Counted from the stretch's first letter, positions 1 to 9,454 are shown. The stretch: 64,000 nucleotides of DNA from Salinivibrio kushneri (GCF_005280275.1 NZ_CP040021.1:397001-461000), one strand, 5' to 3'. Made by a program: numbers and translations. The notes: generated by a model not told the origin, from the sequence alone.

Positions 1-1134
1 TTCACGGGTTGTTGTCTGACCACAATCTCCCGCTCCATCGACCTTGCACGCCTCATGGATATTATCCACACCACTGGCAGCACCGAGCACTAGCCCGACA
101 TACCCCAAACCTCTAGCAGCGGAAATTCCTATCGCTATATTGCCAATACGCTTGCCCAACTCTTTCACAAAGCCTGTTTTTAATATTTCATCCGCATTGT
201 GAATGACGGACTTCGTGGAGAGTTTGAGATTACGCTTGATTTGCGTGTAAACAGGGAGTTTAACGTTACGCTTGGAGAGCATTGCAAAAGAGCCATCAAG
301 CTTTTTAAATAACGCCGCACGGTCAGCAACAAATGCGCCGTAACTCATGCCTCCAGTACGGCTCGCCATCGCGACTTGAGAAGCATAAAGCGTATTAATC
401 TCTAACAGGACATTTTGAATGTTCTTTAAGTATTGGTGGACAAGCGAAGATGTTGCCCCAACGCCCGTCGCCACTTGAGCGTAATAATCCGTTGGCAATC
501 CATCATTACGAACTCTTTCATCCAATTGATGAGAAAAAAGCTCAAAGTGACGGTTAAGGGTAGCCACTTCCTCATCCGAAAGTTTGCCTAATTCCGCACT
601 GGCTATCTTGGCTTCTTCTATCCACTTATCGAGCAATTCCTGCTCGTGTTTTTTGTCTGGTTTCGTGGTGGGCAGTAAAACAATCTCACCCTGACGCACA
701 GGCTCATTGAGGTGTGCATTACACTGCTTGATGGTTTGCTTTTGCTCAGCGGTGGTTTCAGAGGTAAACAGACTGTCCCACAAGGCAGATTGTGATTGAG
801 TCACCGGTGATTGCATCCAACCTAATTCAAAGCTGACTTTCTTTTGAAGCTGTTGCCATTCCTTTTCTCGTTCTTGAATCCGCTCTCTACGCTGTCTTTC
901 CACTTTTTCTCTGGGGGATTCTTCGGTGGCGACGGGCGCCTCTACCTCGTTTTTTACTGGCATCAGCGAGCCGGTGGGCGCAAAATTTCTAGCCGTCGCG
1001 CTTTCTACTGCCGCCTTTGACGCGGCCACTTGCCTCGCCATCTCACAACTCGTACAACGACATACTGACGGGTTGGGATGCATCAAAGGACACCGATGAG
1101 GCTTAGAAGGGTCAAAGATATCGGGTAAGCTCAT
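1..1134 (-). CDS. Putative T6SS/polymorphic-toxin-like effector, C-terminal part missing
   Basis: An open frame of 378 codons starts at ATG 1134 and runs off the left edge, so the C-terminal part is not seen. The N-terminus has a cysteine cluster (C15, C25, C27, C30) that could bind metal. A charged helical stretch lies at about 79-98 and a short LysM-like segment (PVRQGEIVLLP) at about 145-155. A long, mostly helical region follows, then a Gly/Ala-rich hydrophobic stretch at about 330-355 and a cysteine pair (C363, C371) in EACKVDGAGDCG. From memory, this order of motifs resembles large proteins associated with type VI secretion in vibrios. That link is inference: no VgrG, PAAR or immunity gene is in the window. 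I do not recognise an enzymatic domain; the toxic domain, if any, would lie beyond position 1. Confidence 0.55.
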   Translation of the reverse strand, partial: MSLPDIFDPSKPHRCPLMHPNPSVCRCTSCEMARQVAASKAAVESATARNFAPTGSLMPVKNEVEAPVATEESPREKVERQRRERIQEREKEWQQLQKKVSFELGWMQSPVTQSQSALWDSLFTSETTAEQKQTIKQCNAHLNEPVRQGEIVLLPTTKPDKKHEQELLDKWIEEAKIASAELGKLSDEEVATLNRHFELFSHQLDERVRNDGLPTDYYAQVATGVGATSSLVHQYLKNIQNVLLEINTLYASQVAMASRTGGMSYGAFVADRAALFKKLDGSFAMLSKRNVKLPVYTQIKRNLKLSTKSVIHNADEILKTGFVKELGKRIGNIAIGISAARGLGYVGLVLGAASGVDNIHEACKVDGAGDCGQTTTRE

Positions 1135-1135
1135 A

Positions 1136-1333
1136 TCACTCTCCACGCAGTTGAAATGAGTATGCGCATCGTATCATTACAGAGACGATAAATTGGTGCG
1201 TAATATTTTGGATATATGTTAAATGGTCAACATCCCTATCAAAAACGCCTCTTAGAAGCGCCACAATATCGCCCTCTACTTGCCCAAACTCATACGCCAT
1301 AAGTTCGGGCAGTCGAATTACTTTGTAACCCAC
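1136..1333 (-). CDS. Small ORF directly upstream of the effector-like gene (uncertain)
   Basis: This is a 65-codon frame starting with GTG, ending one base before the ATG of the downstream effector-like gene (TGATATG). That spacing is typical of translationally coupled genes. The product (MGYKVIRLPELMAYEFGQVE...) has no signal peptide or motif that I recognise. In T6SS loci an adaptor such as a DUF4123 protein often precedes the effector, so this could be a small partner or the decayed 3' end of a longer adaptor gene. No good ribosome binding site is visible. It may also be a chance frame. Confidence 0.25.
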   Translation of the reverse strand: MGYKVIRLPELMAYEFGQVEGDIVALLRGVFDRDVDHLTYIQNITHQFIVSVMIRCAYSFQLRGE

Positions 1334-1690
1334 TACATTGCCCGCCAGTCAATAATCATGGCGATGCATTTTACTCAGTAAGCTAGATTTTTGGATACTT
1401 TTTTTGTTATCGCTAGGTTAACTCTGACCAAACCGTGAAGTGGCTCCAATAGATTTATTGAGCGGGCCTTTAATAATCTGCCAAAGCTACGGCGCATACA
1501 CATGTAAACTACTTATAATGATGCTCTGTATCGCAACAAATGTGGATAGGCGCAAACTGTAGTGGCCAACTAAGATTGGTCACGGTGTTAGAGCGTGTGA
1601 GGACAGGGATCCGTTCAGCAGAATTTGGGCAACCAAACTCGACAAATTCGGCTTGAAGATTTTGTAACGATTTCAGTTCATGGTTCAAGT
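1334..1690. other. Intergenic, no supported gene
   Basis: This is AT-richer sequence between the effector-like gene and the secreted-protein gene. Frames on both strands are short and none has a convincing ribosome binding site or recognisable product. The promoter of the effector-like gene, if it has its own, should lie here, but no clear -35/-10 pair was found. Confidence 0.5.
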
Positions 1691-1726
1691 CTCGTATGCA
1701 TTCCCACGCAGGAGCGTGGGAACGAG
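1691..1726. repeat. REP-like palindromic element
   Basis: A perfect 9-bp inverted repeat, TTCCCACGC (1701-1709) and GCGTGGGAA (1714-1722), is separated by four bases. Outer CTCG/CGAG arms (1691-1694 and 1723-1726) extend the stem across a bulge. Palindromes of the type TTCCCACGC-GCGTGGGAA are familiar as dispersed REP-like or MITE-like units in many gammaproteobacteria. This copy lies just beyond the 3' end of a gene, a usual location. I saw no second copy in this window. Confidence 0.6.
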
Positions 1727-1756
1727 TAATAGAGATCCAGGGCAGTAAAGTCACAG

Positions 1757-1790
1757 TGAAAAAACGCAGCCCCACGGCTGCGTTTTGGCT
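1757..1790 (-). terminator. Intrinsic terminator of the secreted-protein gene
   Basis: An 11-bp stem, AAAACGCAGCC (1761-1771) with GGCTGCGTTTT (1776-1786), has a 4-base loop. On the minus strand the stem is followed by a short T-rich tail. It lies 20-50 bp past the stop codon at 1810. Confidence 0.75.
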
Positions 1791-1809
1791 TTCTATCTCC
1801 AGTCCACCA

Positions 1810-2958
1810 TTACTTTGTCGGTTCGATGGTCAGTGGCTCCCAGGTGGCGATGGTGTTGCCGCCGGCGCTGGGGTGGTCGCGGTATTCGCGGCCTTTGAGT
1901 AGGGTGTAGTAGACATCGACAAAGTCATCATCGTTGGTCAGCCAGCCGTCAGGGATGGCTTCGATGATCTTACCGGTGATTTTGGTGATCACACCGTAAG
2001 CTTGCACTTCAAGGTCCGGGATCGCGGCAATGATGTCGCTCGCTACCTCGTTAAGCTTTAAGGCCAATTCTTTGTAGTTGGTGCCGTCGTCTTGCTCCAT
2101 CAAGATCACGTCCGCCGCGCCCCAGCGATAACGCTCCCAGTGGATCATCACCTGGTTGGGGTGATAGGTAGTTTGGTCATAATCCAAATAAGGCATATCG
2201 ACAATATCGAGCGTCGGTTCGTCGCGGCTGGGGTTCACGCCAGTCACAATCGCGTACACTTCTGCCGCACCGGATATCCACGGTTCTTGATCGTCTTCCA
2301 GGCGAATGGTTTTTAGCACCGTGGTATCAATCGGCTCCGCGGGCTCTTGTGCCATCATGCGCGCACTTCGGCGCATCCGTGGGGCAGGGTTCTGCTCGGC
2401 CAAGGTGCGACGCATCACTTCCAGACCGGCTTTAAGAGACGCTTTACCATTGGTATCCACCACCAATACCGGGCGGTCTGGCATTTGATAGACGTCTAGC
2501 CAATGGGTGTTGCCTTCGATATCAAATGCTTCGATTTGGGTCCAGGTCTTTTCATCGCCTGCCGGTTCAAAAGCAAACAAAGGCGCTTGGCCGGCCTGCC
2601 AGCGCGCCAGCATACTGGGGTCGGCTAAGCGTACTTCGAGCAGTTGGTCGGCGACGTCTTCGACGCCTTGCGCTTCACGCAACGCACGGTCAGCGCTGTG
2701 TAGCTGAGTATCCAGGCTGCGTTTGCTGCGTGAGCTGCGCGCTTCAGGCTTTGTCAGTGCCGACAAGGGGGCATTTAAGCCATAACTATTAATGTTGCGC
2801 TGTAGCGTTGGGGCGATTTGCGCATAGTCTCGGCTAAGCTGTTTGGCGGTGTCGCGCTTGACTGTGACCACTCGGTTGTCTGCATTGCCGGCAAAAGCGG
2901 GGGTAAAAGTGTGGGTAAAGCCGACTAATAGCAGCGAAATCAGTATTTTCTTATTCAT
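1810..2958 (-). CDS. Secreted protein of unknown function (DUF3103-like)
   Basis: The 382-residue protein begins with a clear Sec signal peptide: MNKK, a hydrophobic core, and a likely cleavage after AFA near residue 23. The start at 2958 is chosen over an upstream ATG (2982) because an AGAGGA ribosome binding site lies six bases before it and the signal peptide begins there. The mature part has no transmembrane helix, is acidic towards the C-terminus and carries several Asp/Trp/Tyr-rich stretches (for example MIHWERYRWGAADVILMEQD). From memory it resembles the DUF3103 family of vibrios, whose function is unknown. It is monocistronic with its own terminator. No catalytic motif is recognised. 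Confidence 0.7.
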   Translation of the reverse strand: MNKKILISLLLVGFTHTFTPAFAGNADNRVVTVKRDTAKQLSRDYAQIAPTLQRNINSYGLNAPLSALTKPEARSSRSKRSLDTQLHSADRALREAQGVEDVADQLLEVRLADPSMLARWQAGQAPLFAFEPAGDEKTWTQIEAFDIEGNTHWLDVYQMPDRPVLVVDTNGKASLKAGLEVMRRTLAEQNPAPRMRRSARMMAQEPAEPIDTTVLKTIRLEDDQEPWISGAAEVYAIVTGVNPSRDEPTLDIVDMPYLDYDQTTYHPNQVMIHWERYRWGAADVILMEQDDGTNYKELALKLNEVASDIIAAIPDLEVQAYGVITKITGKIIEAIPDGWLTNDDDFVDVYYTLLKGREYRDHPSAGGNTIATWEPLTIEPTK

Positions 2959-3287
2959 CGCATGTCCTCTTGTGTACTGCAACTGACGTTAGCGGACTAA
3001 CGTTTGTATAGTGCGATGTCTCTGTCCTAACACGCTATGTGTAAAGCGCCGAGGTGAGAGTACCGTTCACAAAAAACGTGTCACCTTTTGGCGACGTTAA
3101 TTATTTCTAGTGCTAGAGTAAATGCTCACTCATCAAAAAGTATGATAGTAGAATGAGGCCTCTTTACCGATTCTTCGGCCGAGCTTTAATAACATCCTGA
3201 TAATGATGGAGAAGTGATGATGCGGCTTAAAGTTCGGTTGGCGGGCGTGAATGTGGGAGTTTGCCAGTAAACATAACAGTGGACGGT
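2959..3287. other. Intergenic region between arcA and the secreted-protein gene
   Basis: No gene is supported. The region carries the 5' regulatory sequence of the secreted-protein gene on its left side, including the inverted repeat at 2986-3003. It ends at the arcA terminator on its right. No other structure stood out. Confidence 0.5.
2986..3010 (-). promoter_or_regulatory. Inverted repeat beside a -10-like box
   Basis: ACGTTAG (2986-2992) and CTAACGT (2997-3003) form a 7-bp perfect inverted repeat with a 4-base centre. It lies directly downstream of a minus-strand TATACA (3005-3010). Its place at the expected transcription start of the secreted-protein gene suggests an operator or a leader hairpin. 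The regulator is unknown and no convincing -35 box was found. Confidence 0.35.
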
Positions 3288-3316
3288 AAAATAAAGCCGC
3301 TGGCGAGGCAGCGGCT
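3288..3316 (-). terminator. Intrinsic terminator of arcA
   Basis: AGCCGCTG (3295-3302) pairs with CAGCGGCT (3309-3316) around a 6-base loop. On the minus strand the stem runs into TTTATTTT. It lies 20 bp beyond the arcA stop codon. Confidence 0.75.
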
Positions 3317-3335
3317 AACGTTAAACCGGAGAGCC

Positions 3336-4556
3336 TTAGATACCGTCGCGCTCGAGCGGACAGCTCATACAGCGCGCGCCACCACGGCCTCGTCCTAGCT
3401 GGTCGCCGGGGACGGACAGCACCTTGATACCGGCTTTGTCGTATTTCTCGTTGGTGTAGGTGTTGCCTTCATAACCAATCACCACCCCAGGTTTGACCGT
3501 GAGCACGTTGTTGGCATCGTTCCATTGTTCACGCTCGGCGGCATAGCTGTCGCCGCCGGTAGTAATGATGTTTAACGGCCCGACGTCGAGTGCTTTTTCA
3601 ATCGCGGTGAGGTAGCAAGACTGCGCGTCTACGTTAAGGCCGTCTTCGCCTTTGCGGGTCAGGCGCCAGCATGGCAAGTCGGGGCGCATCACGGTGGGGT
3701 AAACCGAGAAGGTGTGCACGTCCATGTGGGTCATCACGGTATCTAGGTGCATGCACGAGCGGTTTTTCGGCAGTTGCACTGCAATCACTTCTTTGGCTTG
3801 GCCACTAAACAGCAGGCTACGTGCCAGTTGCTCAACTCCTTGTGGGGTGGTGCGCTCGGACATGCCAATTAACACCGCACCACGGCCAATGACTAGCACA
3901 TCGCCGCCTTCAATCATGGCGTTGTCGTAGTCACGCACTTCATCACCGAGGTAATTAATAAACGCGCTGCCCGCAAATTCAGGGTGCCATCGGTAAATCG
4001 CGCGCAGATGGTTGGTTTCACGTTGGCGCGCCGGTTTCGCCATGGGGTTGAGTGATACGCCACCATACACCCAGCACGAGGTGTCGCGAGTAAATAGATG
4101 GTTAGGCAGCGGCTCAATCACAAAGTCGGTTTTATCGTGCATGGCCTGCATCATTGAGGATGATTGCACGGGCAAGTCGATATAGCTTAAGCCACCGAGC
4201 AGAATGTCAGCCAGGGTGTTGTGGTCAATGTCTGCCAAGTAGGCGCGTACATCACTGGCGAATTGATAACCGAGGCGGTAGTGGTTGAGCTGGGTGTCGA
4301 GCAGCCACTGTTTGGCCTCCGGCACGGCCAGGGTTTCGACCAGTAAATCGTGAAGTAGGTAAACGTGTACGCCTTGGTCGGTAAGGGTGCGGGCAAACAT
4401 GTCATGCTCTTCTCCGGCTCGTTCCACCGCCAATACATCATCAAACAACAGTTCATGACAGTTAGATGGCGTCAGGTGGTTCAACGCTCGTTCAGGGCGG
4501 TGAAGCAGTACACGCTTCAGTTGCCCAACTTCAGATCCAACGTAAAACTCACTCAT
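3336..4556 (-). CDS. arcA: Arginine deiminase
   Basis: The enzyme hydrolyses L-arginine to citrulline and ammonia in the cytoplasm, the first step of the arginine deiminase pathway. At 406 residues it is close to the family size (418 in Pseudomonas aeruginosa). Visible motifs are [15 protein letters not shown] near the N-terminus, [13 protein letters not shown], the EGGDVLVIG substrate-binding segment, [10 protein letters not shown], and the C-terminal [12 protein letters not shown] carrying the catalytic cysteine (C396). It stands alone: no ornithine carbamoyltransferase, carbamate kinase or antiporter gene lies in the window, so the rest of the pathway must be encoded elsewhere. It has its own promoter-like site and terminator. 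The start follows GAGGACC upstream of ATG. Confidence 0.95.
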   Translation of the reverse strand: MSEFYVGSEVGQLKRVLLHRPERALNHLTPSNCHELLFDDVLAVERAGEEHDMFARTLTDQGVHVYLLHDLLVETLAVPEAKQWLLDTQLNHYRLGYQFASDVRAYLADIDHNTLADILLGGLSYIDLPVQSSSMMQAMHDKTDFVIEPLPNHLFTRDTSCWVYGGVSLNPMAKPARQRETNHLRAIYRWHPEFAGSAFINYLGDEVRDYDNAMIEGGDVLVIGRGAVLIGMSERTTPQGVEQLARSLLFSGQAKEVIAVQLPKNRSCMHLDTVMTHMDVHTFSVYPTVMRPDLPCWRLTRKGEDGLNVDAQSCYLTAIEKALDVGPLNIITTGGDSYAAEREQWNDANNVLTVKPGVVIGYEGNTYTNEKYDKAGIKVLSVPGDQLGRGRGGARCMSCPLERDGI

Positions 4557-4883
4557 GGTAGGTCCTCTTTTTCCTTAATACGGGCCAGGTAATGAGACAA
4601 ACAGCGTGTTGCACACACGGGCGGTGTGCTCACCGGTTAGGTGGGAATGCAGGCCGTTTGCACAGGGTGGGCGTGTCTCATCTCCTCCTTGGATGCTCGA
4701 ATAATGACAACCTTCTCGGGGGAGGTCAATGTTACAAATCACTAACAATCTCGCCGGACTAGCAAGGTCACAGAAAATTCATTAACTTGGCGGTTTTCTC
4801 ATCAATGACACTATGATGGAACGTGGCATTTTTTGCCAAACCGTGCCATATTGCGCCCGTATTCATTTTCTGGAGTCGCGTCT
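4557..4883. other. Divergent intergenic region arcA/rraB
   Basis: The region holds the 5' leaders and promoters of two divergent genes. On the plus strand TTGGCG (4787-4792) and TATGAT (4812-4817), 19 bp apart, are a weak candidate rraB promoter. A small hairpin, GCACAC (4611-4616) with GTGTGC (4624-4629), lies in the arcA leader. No coding frame is supported. Confidence 0.45.
4701..4729 (-). promoter_or_regulatory. Candidate sigma70 promoter of arcA
   Basis: On the minus strand, TTGACC (4724-4729) and CATTAT (4701-4706) are separated by 17 bp. Transcription would start near 4694, leaving a leader of about 140 bases before the arcA ATG. No convincing ArgR box was seen next to it. Confidence 0.5.
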
Positions 4884-5264
4884 ATGTCACAGGCTGAACT
4901 TATCGAACAACAACACCAAGAAACGCGGATGATCATCGAGGAGCTTCTTGCCGATGGCAGTGATCCTGATGCGCTATATACCATTGAGCATCACCTGTGT
5001 GCTGATACCTTTGAAGCGCTGGAAGATGCGGCGGTAGAAGCTTTTAAAATGGGCTTTGATGTGGCCGAAGCTGAAGAGCTTGAGCTGGAAGAGGGCGGCA
5101 CTATCGTCTGCTTTGACGCGGTGATGGAAACGGCCTTGAATGCTGAGCGCATTGATGAGCAAGTTGAAAAGCTGGTGGCATTAGCCGATAAGCACAACAT
5201 TGATTACGACGGCTGGGGCACTTACTTCGAGTCAAGTGAAGAGGAAGGTCCTGAGGGCGAGTAA
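4884..5264 (+). CDS. rraB: Regulator of ribonuclease E activity B
   Basis: RraB binds RNase E and inhibits or reshapes the degradosome, changing mRNA decay. The 126-residue acidic protein ([10 protein letters not shown]... to ...EEEGPEGE) matches the RraB family (about 138 residues in E. coli) in length, acidity and core sequence ([27 protein letters not shown]). The frame is open further upstream to 4833, but ATG 4884 is preferred: TGGAG lies 8 bp before it and family members begin with this MS-acidic sequence. It is followed at once by a strong terminator, so it is probably a single-gene transcript. Confidence 0.92.
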   Translation: MSQAELIEQQHQETRMIIEELLADGSDPDALYTIEHHLCADTFEALEDAAVEAFKMGFDVAEAEELELEEGGTIVCFDAVMETALNAERIDEQVEKLVALADKHNIDYDGWGTYFESSEEEGPEGE

Positions 5265-5294
5265 CGCGCGACCCGATTAAACGACTGAGTATAA

Positions 5295-5318
5295 AGCCAC
5301 GAAAACGTGGCTTTTTTT
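5295..5318 (+). terminator. Intrinsic terminator of rraB
   Basis: AGCCACG (5295-5301), an AAAA loop and CGTGGCT (5306-5312) are followed by seven T residues (5312-5318). The T run touches the last codon of the convergent membrane-protein gene, so the site may serve both directions. Confidence 0.85.
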
Positions 5319-5700
5319 AATGATGATGCCCCAAGTGGGGCGGTGCGGGTTTTACAGCATGGCGACGCTGCCACACCTTTTCATGGAAGAAGTACGCCAA
5401 GGTATTGATGCTTGGCTCAACCAGCGCCAGTGCGCCACCGACTAACCAATCGCCACTGATTAAATAGCCTACCAAAAACGCGACGTTAAAGTGCACGACC
5501 GCAAAGCTGGCGGTTTTCACCGCGGGACGTGCGCGGCGGCTAAGCTGCCAGAGTTTTTCATGAAGATAAAACGCCCCGGTATTGACGGTGGGTTCGGTCA
5601 TCGCAATCAGGCTGCCAATGATGATATCGCCGGTCAGCACATAGGCGACGGTAAAGGCGATAGAAAAGTGGATAGCCGCAAAACTGAGTGTCTTCTTCAT
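5317..5700 (-). CDS. Small membrane protein with two DUF2061-type repeats
   Basis: The 127-residue protein is a tandem duplication of a unit of about 50 residues. Each half reads K(K/T)-(T/A)-SFA-(A/V)-(I/V)-HF followed by a hydrophobic helix, a GD turn, a second hydrophobic helix and EP-(T/S)-(V/I)-NT. This gives about four transmembrane segments, ending in a His-rich tail (HLGHHH). It matches what I know of DUF2061 (inner-membrane proteins of unknown role). ATG 5700 is chosen because AAGGAG lies upstream; the frame continues to 5784 without a second good site. Confidence 0.8.
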   Translation of the reverse strand: MKKTLSFAAIHFSIAFTVAYVLTGDIIIGSLIAMTEPTVNTGAFYLHEKLWQLSRRARPAVKTASFAVVHFNVAFLVGYLISGDWLVGGALALVEPSINTLAYFFHEKVWQRRHAVKPAPPHLGHHH

Positions 5701-5877
5701 GGTGAAGCTCCTTATTGGCAACACGCGTTTAATCAATACTGACAGTATGCACAGAGACTGCCGGTAAATAAAAATGGTTCTCACTATCTTTTACATAGAG
5801 CAGAGCTATCAAAGGCGATCAGTGATGGGTATAACACTCGTTGAGAAACTGACCAAGCTAATTTTGTGCTGGAGGCA

Positions 5878-5906
5878 TAAAAAAAGCCACACCGAGCGGT
5901 GTGGCT
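5878..5906 (-). terminator. Intrinsic terminator of valS
   Basis: AGCCACACC (5885-5893), loop GAGC and GGTGTGGCT (5898-5906) form a 9-bp stem. On the minus strand it is followed by a run of seven T residues (A5878-A5884 on the plus strand). Confidence 0.85.
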
Positions 5907-5929
5907 TGATAGGCTGAGTGAGCGGAGGG

Positions 5930-8788
5930 TTATAGCGCCGCGATCGTCGCTTTTTGCTCACCAAGCTTGGTGAGGCTCTCACGGTAACCATCGAGCTTTT
6001 CACGCTCTTTCGCCACCACGGCTTCAGGTGCTTTGGCGACAAAGCTTTCGTTACCGAGCTTGCCTTCAACACGCTTGATTTCACCTTCGACGCGAGCGAT
6101 TTCTTTATCCAGACGTGCCAACTCGGCGTCTTTATCAATCAAGCCCGCCATCGGGATCAAGATCTCCGAGCTGCCGACCAACGCAGAGGCACAAGCAGGC
6201 AAGGTTTCGCTACCGTCAAGCACGGTGAAACTGCCGAGTTTCGCCAGCGCATTCAAGGTGGTGCGGTTGCGGGTGGCACGTTCAGCATCACGGCTATCTG
6301 CGGCTTTTAACATCACTTCAAGCGGCTGGCTTGGGGCAATGTCGTATTCTGCGCGCAGGTTACGGATGCTGACGATAAACTGCTTCACCCACTCAATGTC
6401 TTCGGAGGCTTGCGCGTTAACACGGCTGGCATCAAATTGCGGCAACGGCTGGTTCATAATGGTATCGCCGTCGACACCGTCAACCAATGGTTTGACGCTC
6501 TGCCAAATCGCTTCCGTGATGTAGGGGATCACAGGGTGCGCGAGACGCAAGGTTTTTTCCAAGACGGTGATCAGGGTGTAACGGGTCGCACGTTGCTGTG
6601 CGTCGTCACCTTTCCACAGTACAGGCTTGGTCAGCTCCAAGTACCAGTCACAGAACTGGTGCCAGATAAACTCATACAACACGCCCGCCGCCATATCGAG
6701 GCGATAGTTGTCGAGATGGGTATTGAAGTCTTTCGCCGCTTGCTGGAACTGAGACTCGATCCACTGATCGGCCAGTGAGAATTGCATCTCGCCGCCGCTC
6801 ATGCCGCAATCTTGCTCTTCGGTGTTCATCAGCACATAACGGCTGGCGTTCCATAGCTTGTTACAGAAGTTGCGATACCCTTCAAGGCGCTTCATGTCCC
6901 AGTTGATGTCACGGCCGGTTGAGGCCAGTGCCGCGAGGGTAAAGCGAAGTGCGTCGGTGCCGTGGGCCTCGATACCATTCTCGAAGGTTTTACGGGTCGC
7001 CTTTTCAATCTTTTCTGCTAGCTTTGGCTGCATCATGTTGCCGGTGCGTTTGGCAACCAAATCATCAACACTGATGCCGTCAATCATATCGAGCGGGTCG
7101 AGCACGTTACCCTTGGATTTTGACATCTTGGCGCCACTTTCATCGCGGATAAGACCAGTCATGTAAATGGTCTTAAACGGCACTTGTGGCTTGCCGTTTT
7201 CATCTTTGATGAAGTGCATGGTCATCATGATCATGCGTGCCACCCAGAAGAAGATGATGTCAAAACCTGACACCAACACATCGGTGGGGTGGAAGGTTTT
7301 CAGTGCATCGGTGTTTTCTGGCCAACCTAGGGTGCCGAAGGTCCATAGTGCGGATGAGAACCAAGTATCCAACACGTCTTCGTCTTGGCGCAGTGCCACA
7401 TCGTCGCCAATCTGGTTATCGCGACGTACTTCGTCTTCGTCACGGCCCACATAGACATTGCCTTGATCGTCGTACCAGGCAGGAATGCGGTGGCCCCACC
7501 AAAGCTGGCGTGAAATACACCAATCTTGCACATCACGCATCCACGCGAAGTACATGTTCTCGTACTGCTTAGGGACAAATTGAATATCGCCGTCTTCGAC
7601 AGCTTTTACCGCCGGCTCGGCCAGCGGCGCGGTGCGCACATACCACTGGTCGGTCAGCATTGGCTCAATCACCACGCCGCCGCGATCGCCATACGGCACG
7701 GTCAGATCGTGATCTTTAATTTCATCCAATAGGCCAAGCGCATCAAATTCGGCGACGATCGCTTTACGCGCGGCAAAACGCTCCAGGCCTTGGTAGTTTT
7801 CTGGCAGGGTGCTATCGAAGGCATCGCTTGGCTGACCTTTATGATCAAACACTTCTGCCTGATCGCGAATGTCGGCGTTCAAGGTCAGGATGTTGATCAT
7901 CGGTAGCTGGTGGCGCTGGCCGACTTCGTAGTCGTTAAAGTCGTGCGCGGGGGTGATTTTCACACAGCCGGTGCCTTTTTCCATATCGGCGTGCTCATCG
8001 CCCACAATTGGAATGCGACGATTCACCACAGGCAGCATCACGTGCTTGCCAATCAGGTCTTTATAGCGCGGGTCTTCTGGGTTGACCGCAACACCGGTAT
8101 CGCCCAGCATGGTTTCTGGACGGGTGGTCGCCACCACGATGTAGCCTTTGCCTTCAGCGGTTTGAGCGCCATCGGCGAGTGGATAACGGAAGTGCCACAT
8201 ATGGCCTTTCTTGTCCTTGTTTTCCACTTCCAAGTCGGAAATCGCCGTATGCAGCTTAGGATCCCAGTTCACCAAGCGTTTACCGCGGTAAATCAAGTCT
8301 TCTTGGTGCAGGCGAACAAACACTTCTTTCACCGCATTAGAAAAGCCTTCATCCATGGTGAAGCGTTCGCGATCCCAGTCGACAGAGGCCCCTAAGCGGC
8401 GCAACTGTTGGGTAATGGTGCCACCGGATTCGCCTTTCCATTGCCAAATTTTGTCAACAAAGGCCTCACGACCGTAATCGTGTTTGGTTTTGCCTTCTTC
8501 GGCGGCGATCTTGCGCTCCACGACCATCTGCGTCGCGATACCGGCGTGGTCCGTTCCCACTTGCCATAGGGTATTGTTGCCCTTCATCCGTGCGGCACGC
8601 GTCAGGGTATCCATAATGGTATCCTGGAACGCGTGGCCCATATGTAGGCTACCGGTCACGTTAGGGGGAGGGATCATGATGCTGAACGCATCTTTGCTGG
8701 TATCACCATGAGGTCGGAAATAGCCCGCCTCTTCCCAGCGCTGATACAGCGCTTTTTCGATTGATTGTGGATTATATGTCTTTTCCAT
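5930..8788 (-). CDS. valS: Valyl-tRNA synthetase
   Basis: This class I aminoacyl-tRNA synthetase charges tRNA-Val in the cytoplasm. At 952 residues it equals the E. coli enzyme in size. The HIGH-type signature is [15 protein letters not shown] near residue 45, and the KMSKS loop appears as [14 protein letters not shown] near residue 555. The large CP1 editing domain lies between them, and the C-terminal coiled-coil arm ([20 protein letters not shown]) is intact. It lies 18 bp downstream of holC, a common gammaproteobacterial order (pepA-holC-valS). Confidence 0.98.
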   Translation of the reverse strand: MEKTYNPQSIEKALYQRWEEAGYFRPHGDTSKDAFSIMIPPPNVTGSLHMGHAFQDTIMDTLTRAARMKGNNTLWQVGTDHAGIATQMVVERKIAAEEGKTKHDYGREAFVDKIWQWKGESGGTITQQLRRLGASVDWDRERFTMDEGFSNAVKEVFVRLHQEDLIYRGKRLVNWDPKLHTAISDLEVENKDKKGHMWHFRYPLADGAQTAEGKGYIVVATTRPETMLGDTGVAVNPEDPRYKDLIGKHVMLPVVNRRIPIVGDEHADMEKGTGCVKITPAHDFNDYEVGQRHQLPMINILTLNADIRDQAEVFDHKGQPSDAFDSTLPENYQGLERFAARKAIVAEFDALGLLDEIKDHDLTVPYGDRGGVVIEPMLTDQWYVRTAPLAEPAVKAVEDGDIQFVPKQYENMYFAWMRDVQDWCISRQLWWGHRIPAWYDDQGNVYVGRDEDEVRRDNQIGDDVALRQDEDVLDTWFSSALWTFGTLGWPENTDALKTFHPTDVLVSGFDIIFFWVARMIMMTMHFIKDENGKPQVPFKTIYMTGLIRDESGAKMSKSKGNVLDPLDMIDGISVDDLVAKRTGNMMQPKLAEKIEKATRKTFENGIEAHGTDALRFTLAALASTGRDINWDMKRLEGYRNFCNKLWNASRYVLMNTEEQDCGMSGGEMQFSLADQWIESQFQQAAKDFNTHLDNYRLDMAAGVLYEFIWHQFCDWYLELTKPVLWKGDDAQQRATRYTLITVLEKTLRLAHPVIPYITEAIWQSVKPLVDGVDGDTIMNQPLPQFDASRVNAQASEDIEWVKQFIVSIRNLRAEYDIAPSQPLEVMLKAADSRDAERATRNRTTLNALAKLGSFTVLDGSETLPACASALVGSSEILIPMAGLIDKDAELARLDKEIARVEGEIKRVEGKLGNESFVAKAPEAVVAKEREKLDGYRESLTKLGEQKATIAAL

Positions 8789-8806
8789 AGCGCTCTTGAA
8801 AGATCG

Positions 8807-9337
8807 TCAAGGTTTGGGCGATTGGTCGATGGCCAGGGTATGAAGTTGCAGGCCTGCCAGTCGGTATGCTTTATATCGGTGACGCGCGTGCTGTTTGAGC
8901 GTCTCATCGCAAGGGACGAAGTCTACCACTTGTGCAAACGAAGGCGCAAAATTTGATGGCTCTGTCGCCAAATTGATTAGCACACTGCGATGACCCGTAT
9001 GACGTACGCCAGGCCAGCCGATTTCCACCGGTGCGCCGCCTCGCGGCCCTTCACCGACCAAGTTATGGGGCAAAAATACATCTGGGTCACGTTGCCACAG
9101 CAGATCATCGAGTTGATGCGCTTGGGCTTGGTCGTGCGCGGCCAGGTAAATGCGTTGCCCTTGTTGATAGTAGTAAAAAGCCAGTTCGATAGCGGTTGCT
9201 ACTATGATTTGTGTGTCACGCGTTTGCGTGTCACTGTCTTTGTTTTCACGCGCTTGCTGTTCGGGTGTTAGCCCCGGGCGTTCGGTATCGTCGGCTGGAT
9301 TAGGCGGCGATAGCAAATAAAAGGTGGCGGTGGGCAT
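8807..9337 (-). CDS. holC: DNA polymerase III chi subunit
   Basis: Chi links the clamp-loader psi subunit to SSB at the replication fork. The core is recognisable: MPTATFYLL, then ELAFYYYQQGQRIYLAAHDQ, the FLPHNLVGEG segment, VLINLATE and the C-terminal HARHRYKAYR. At 176 residues it is about 30 longer than E. coli HolC. The extra length is a polar stretch at residues 11-40 (rich in D, E, Q, R and T) between the first strand and the first helix. The start has AGGAG upstream. It is probably co-transcribed with valS. Confidence 0.93.
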   Translation of the reverse strand: MPTATFYLLSPPNPADDTERPGLTPEQQARENKDSDTQTRDTQIIVATAIELAFYYYQQGQRIYLAAHDQAQAHQLDDLLWQRDPDVFLPHNLVGEGPRGGAPVEIGWPGVRHTGHRSVLINLATEPSNFAPSFAQVVDFVPCDETLKQHARHRYKAYRLAGLQLHTLAIDQSPKP

Positions 9338-9454
9338 ATACGCTCCTAAATATGAGAAACGGCCTCCGTCCCAAAAGCAGGGTGTCCGGGTCGCGCGAGC
9401 CCAACAACATAGTCGATTGCGCGCGCAGACACCAGTATTGAATAAAGCCTGAAC

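Noticed and set aside
4557-4830. ArgR boxes in front of arcA
   Set aside because: Only partial half-site matches (such as AATTCAT) were found; none reaches a convincing paired operator.
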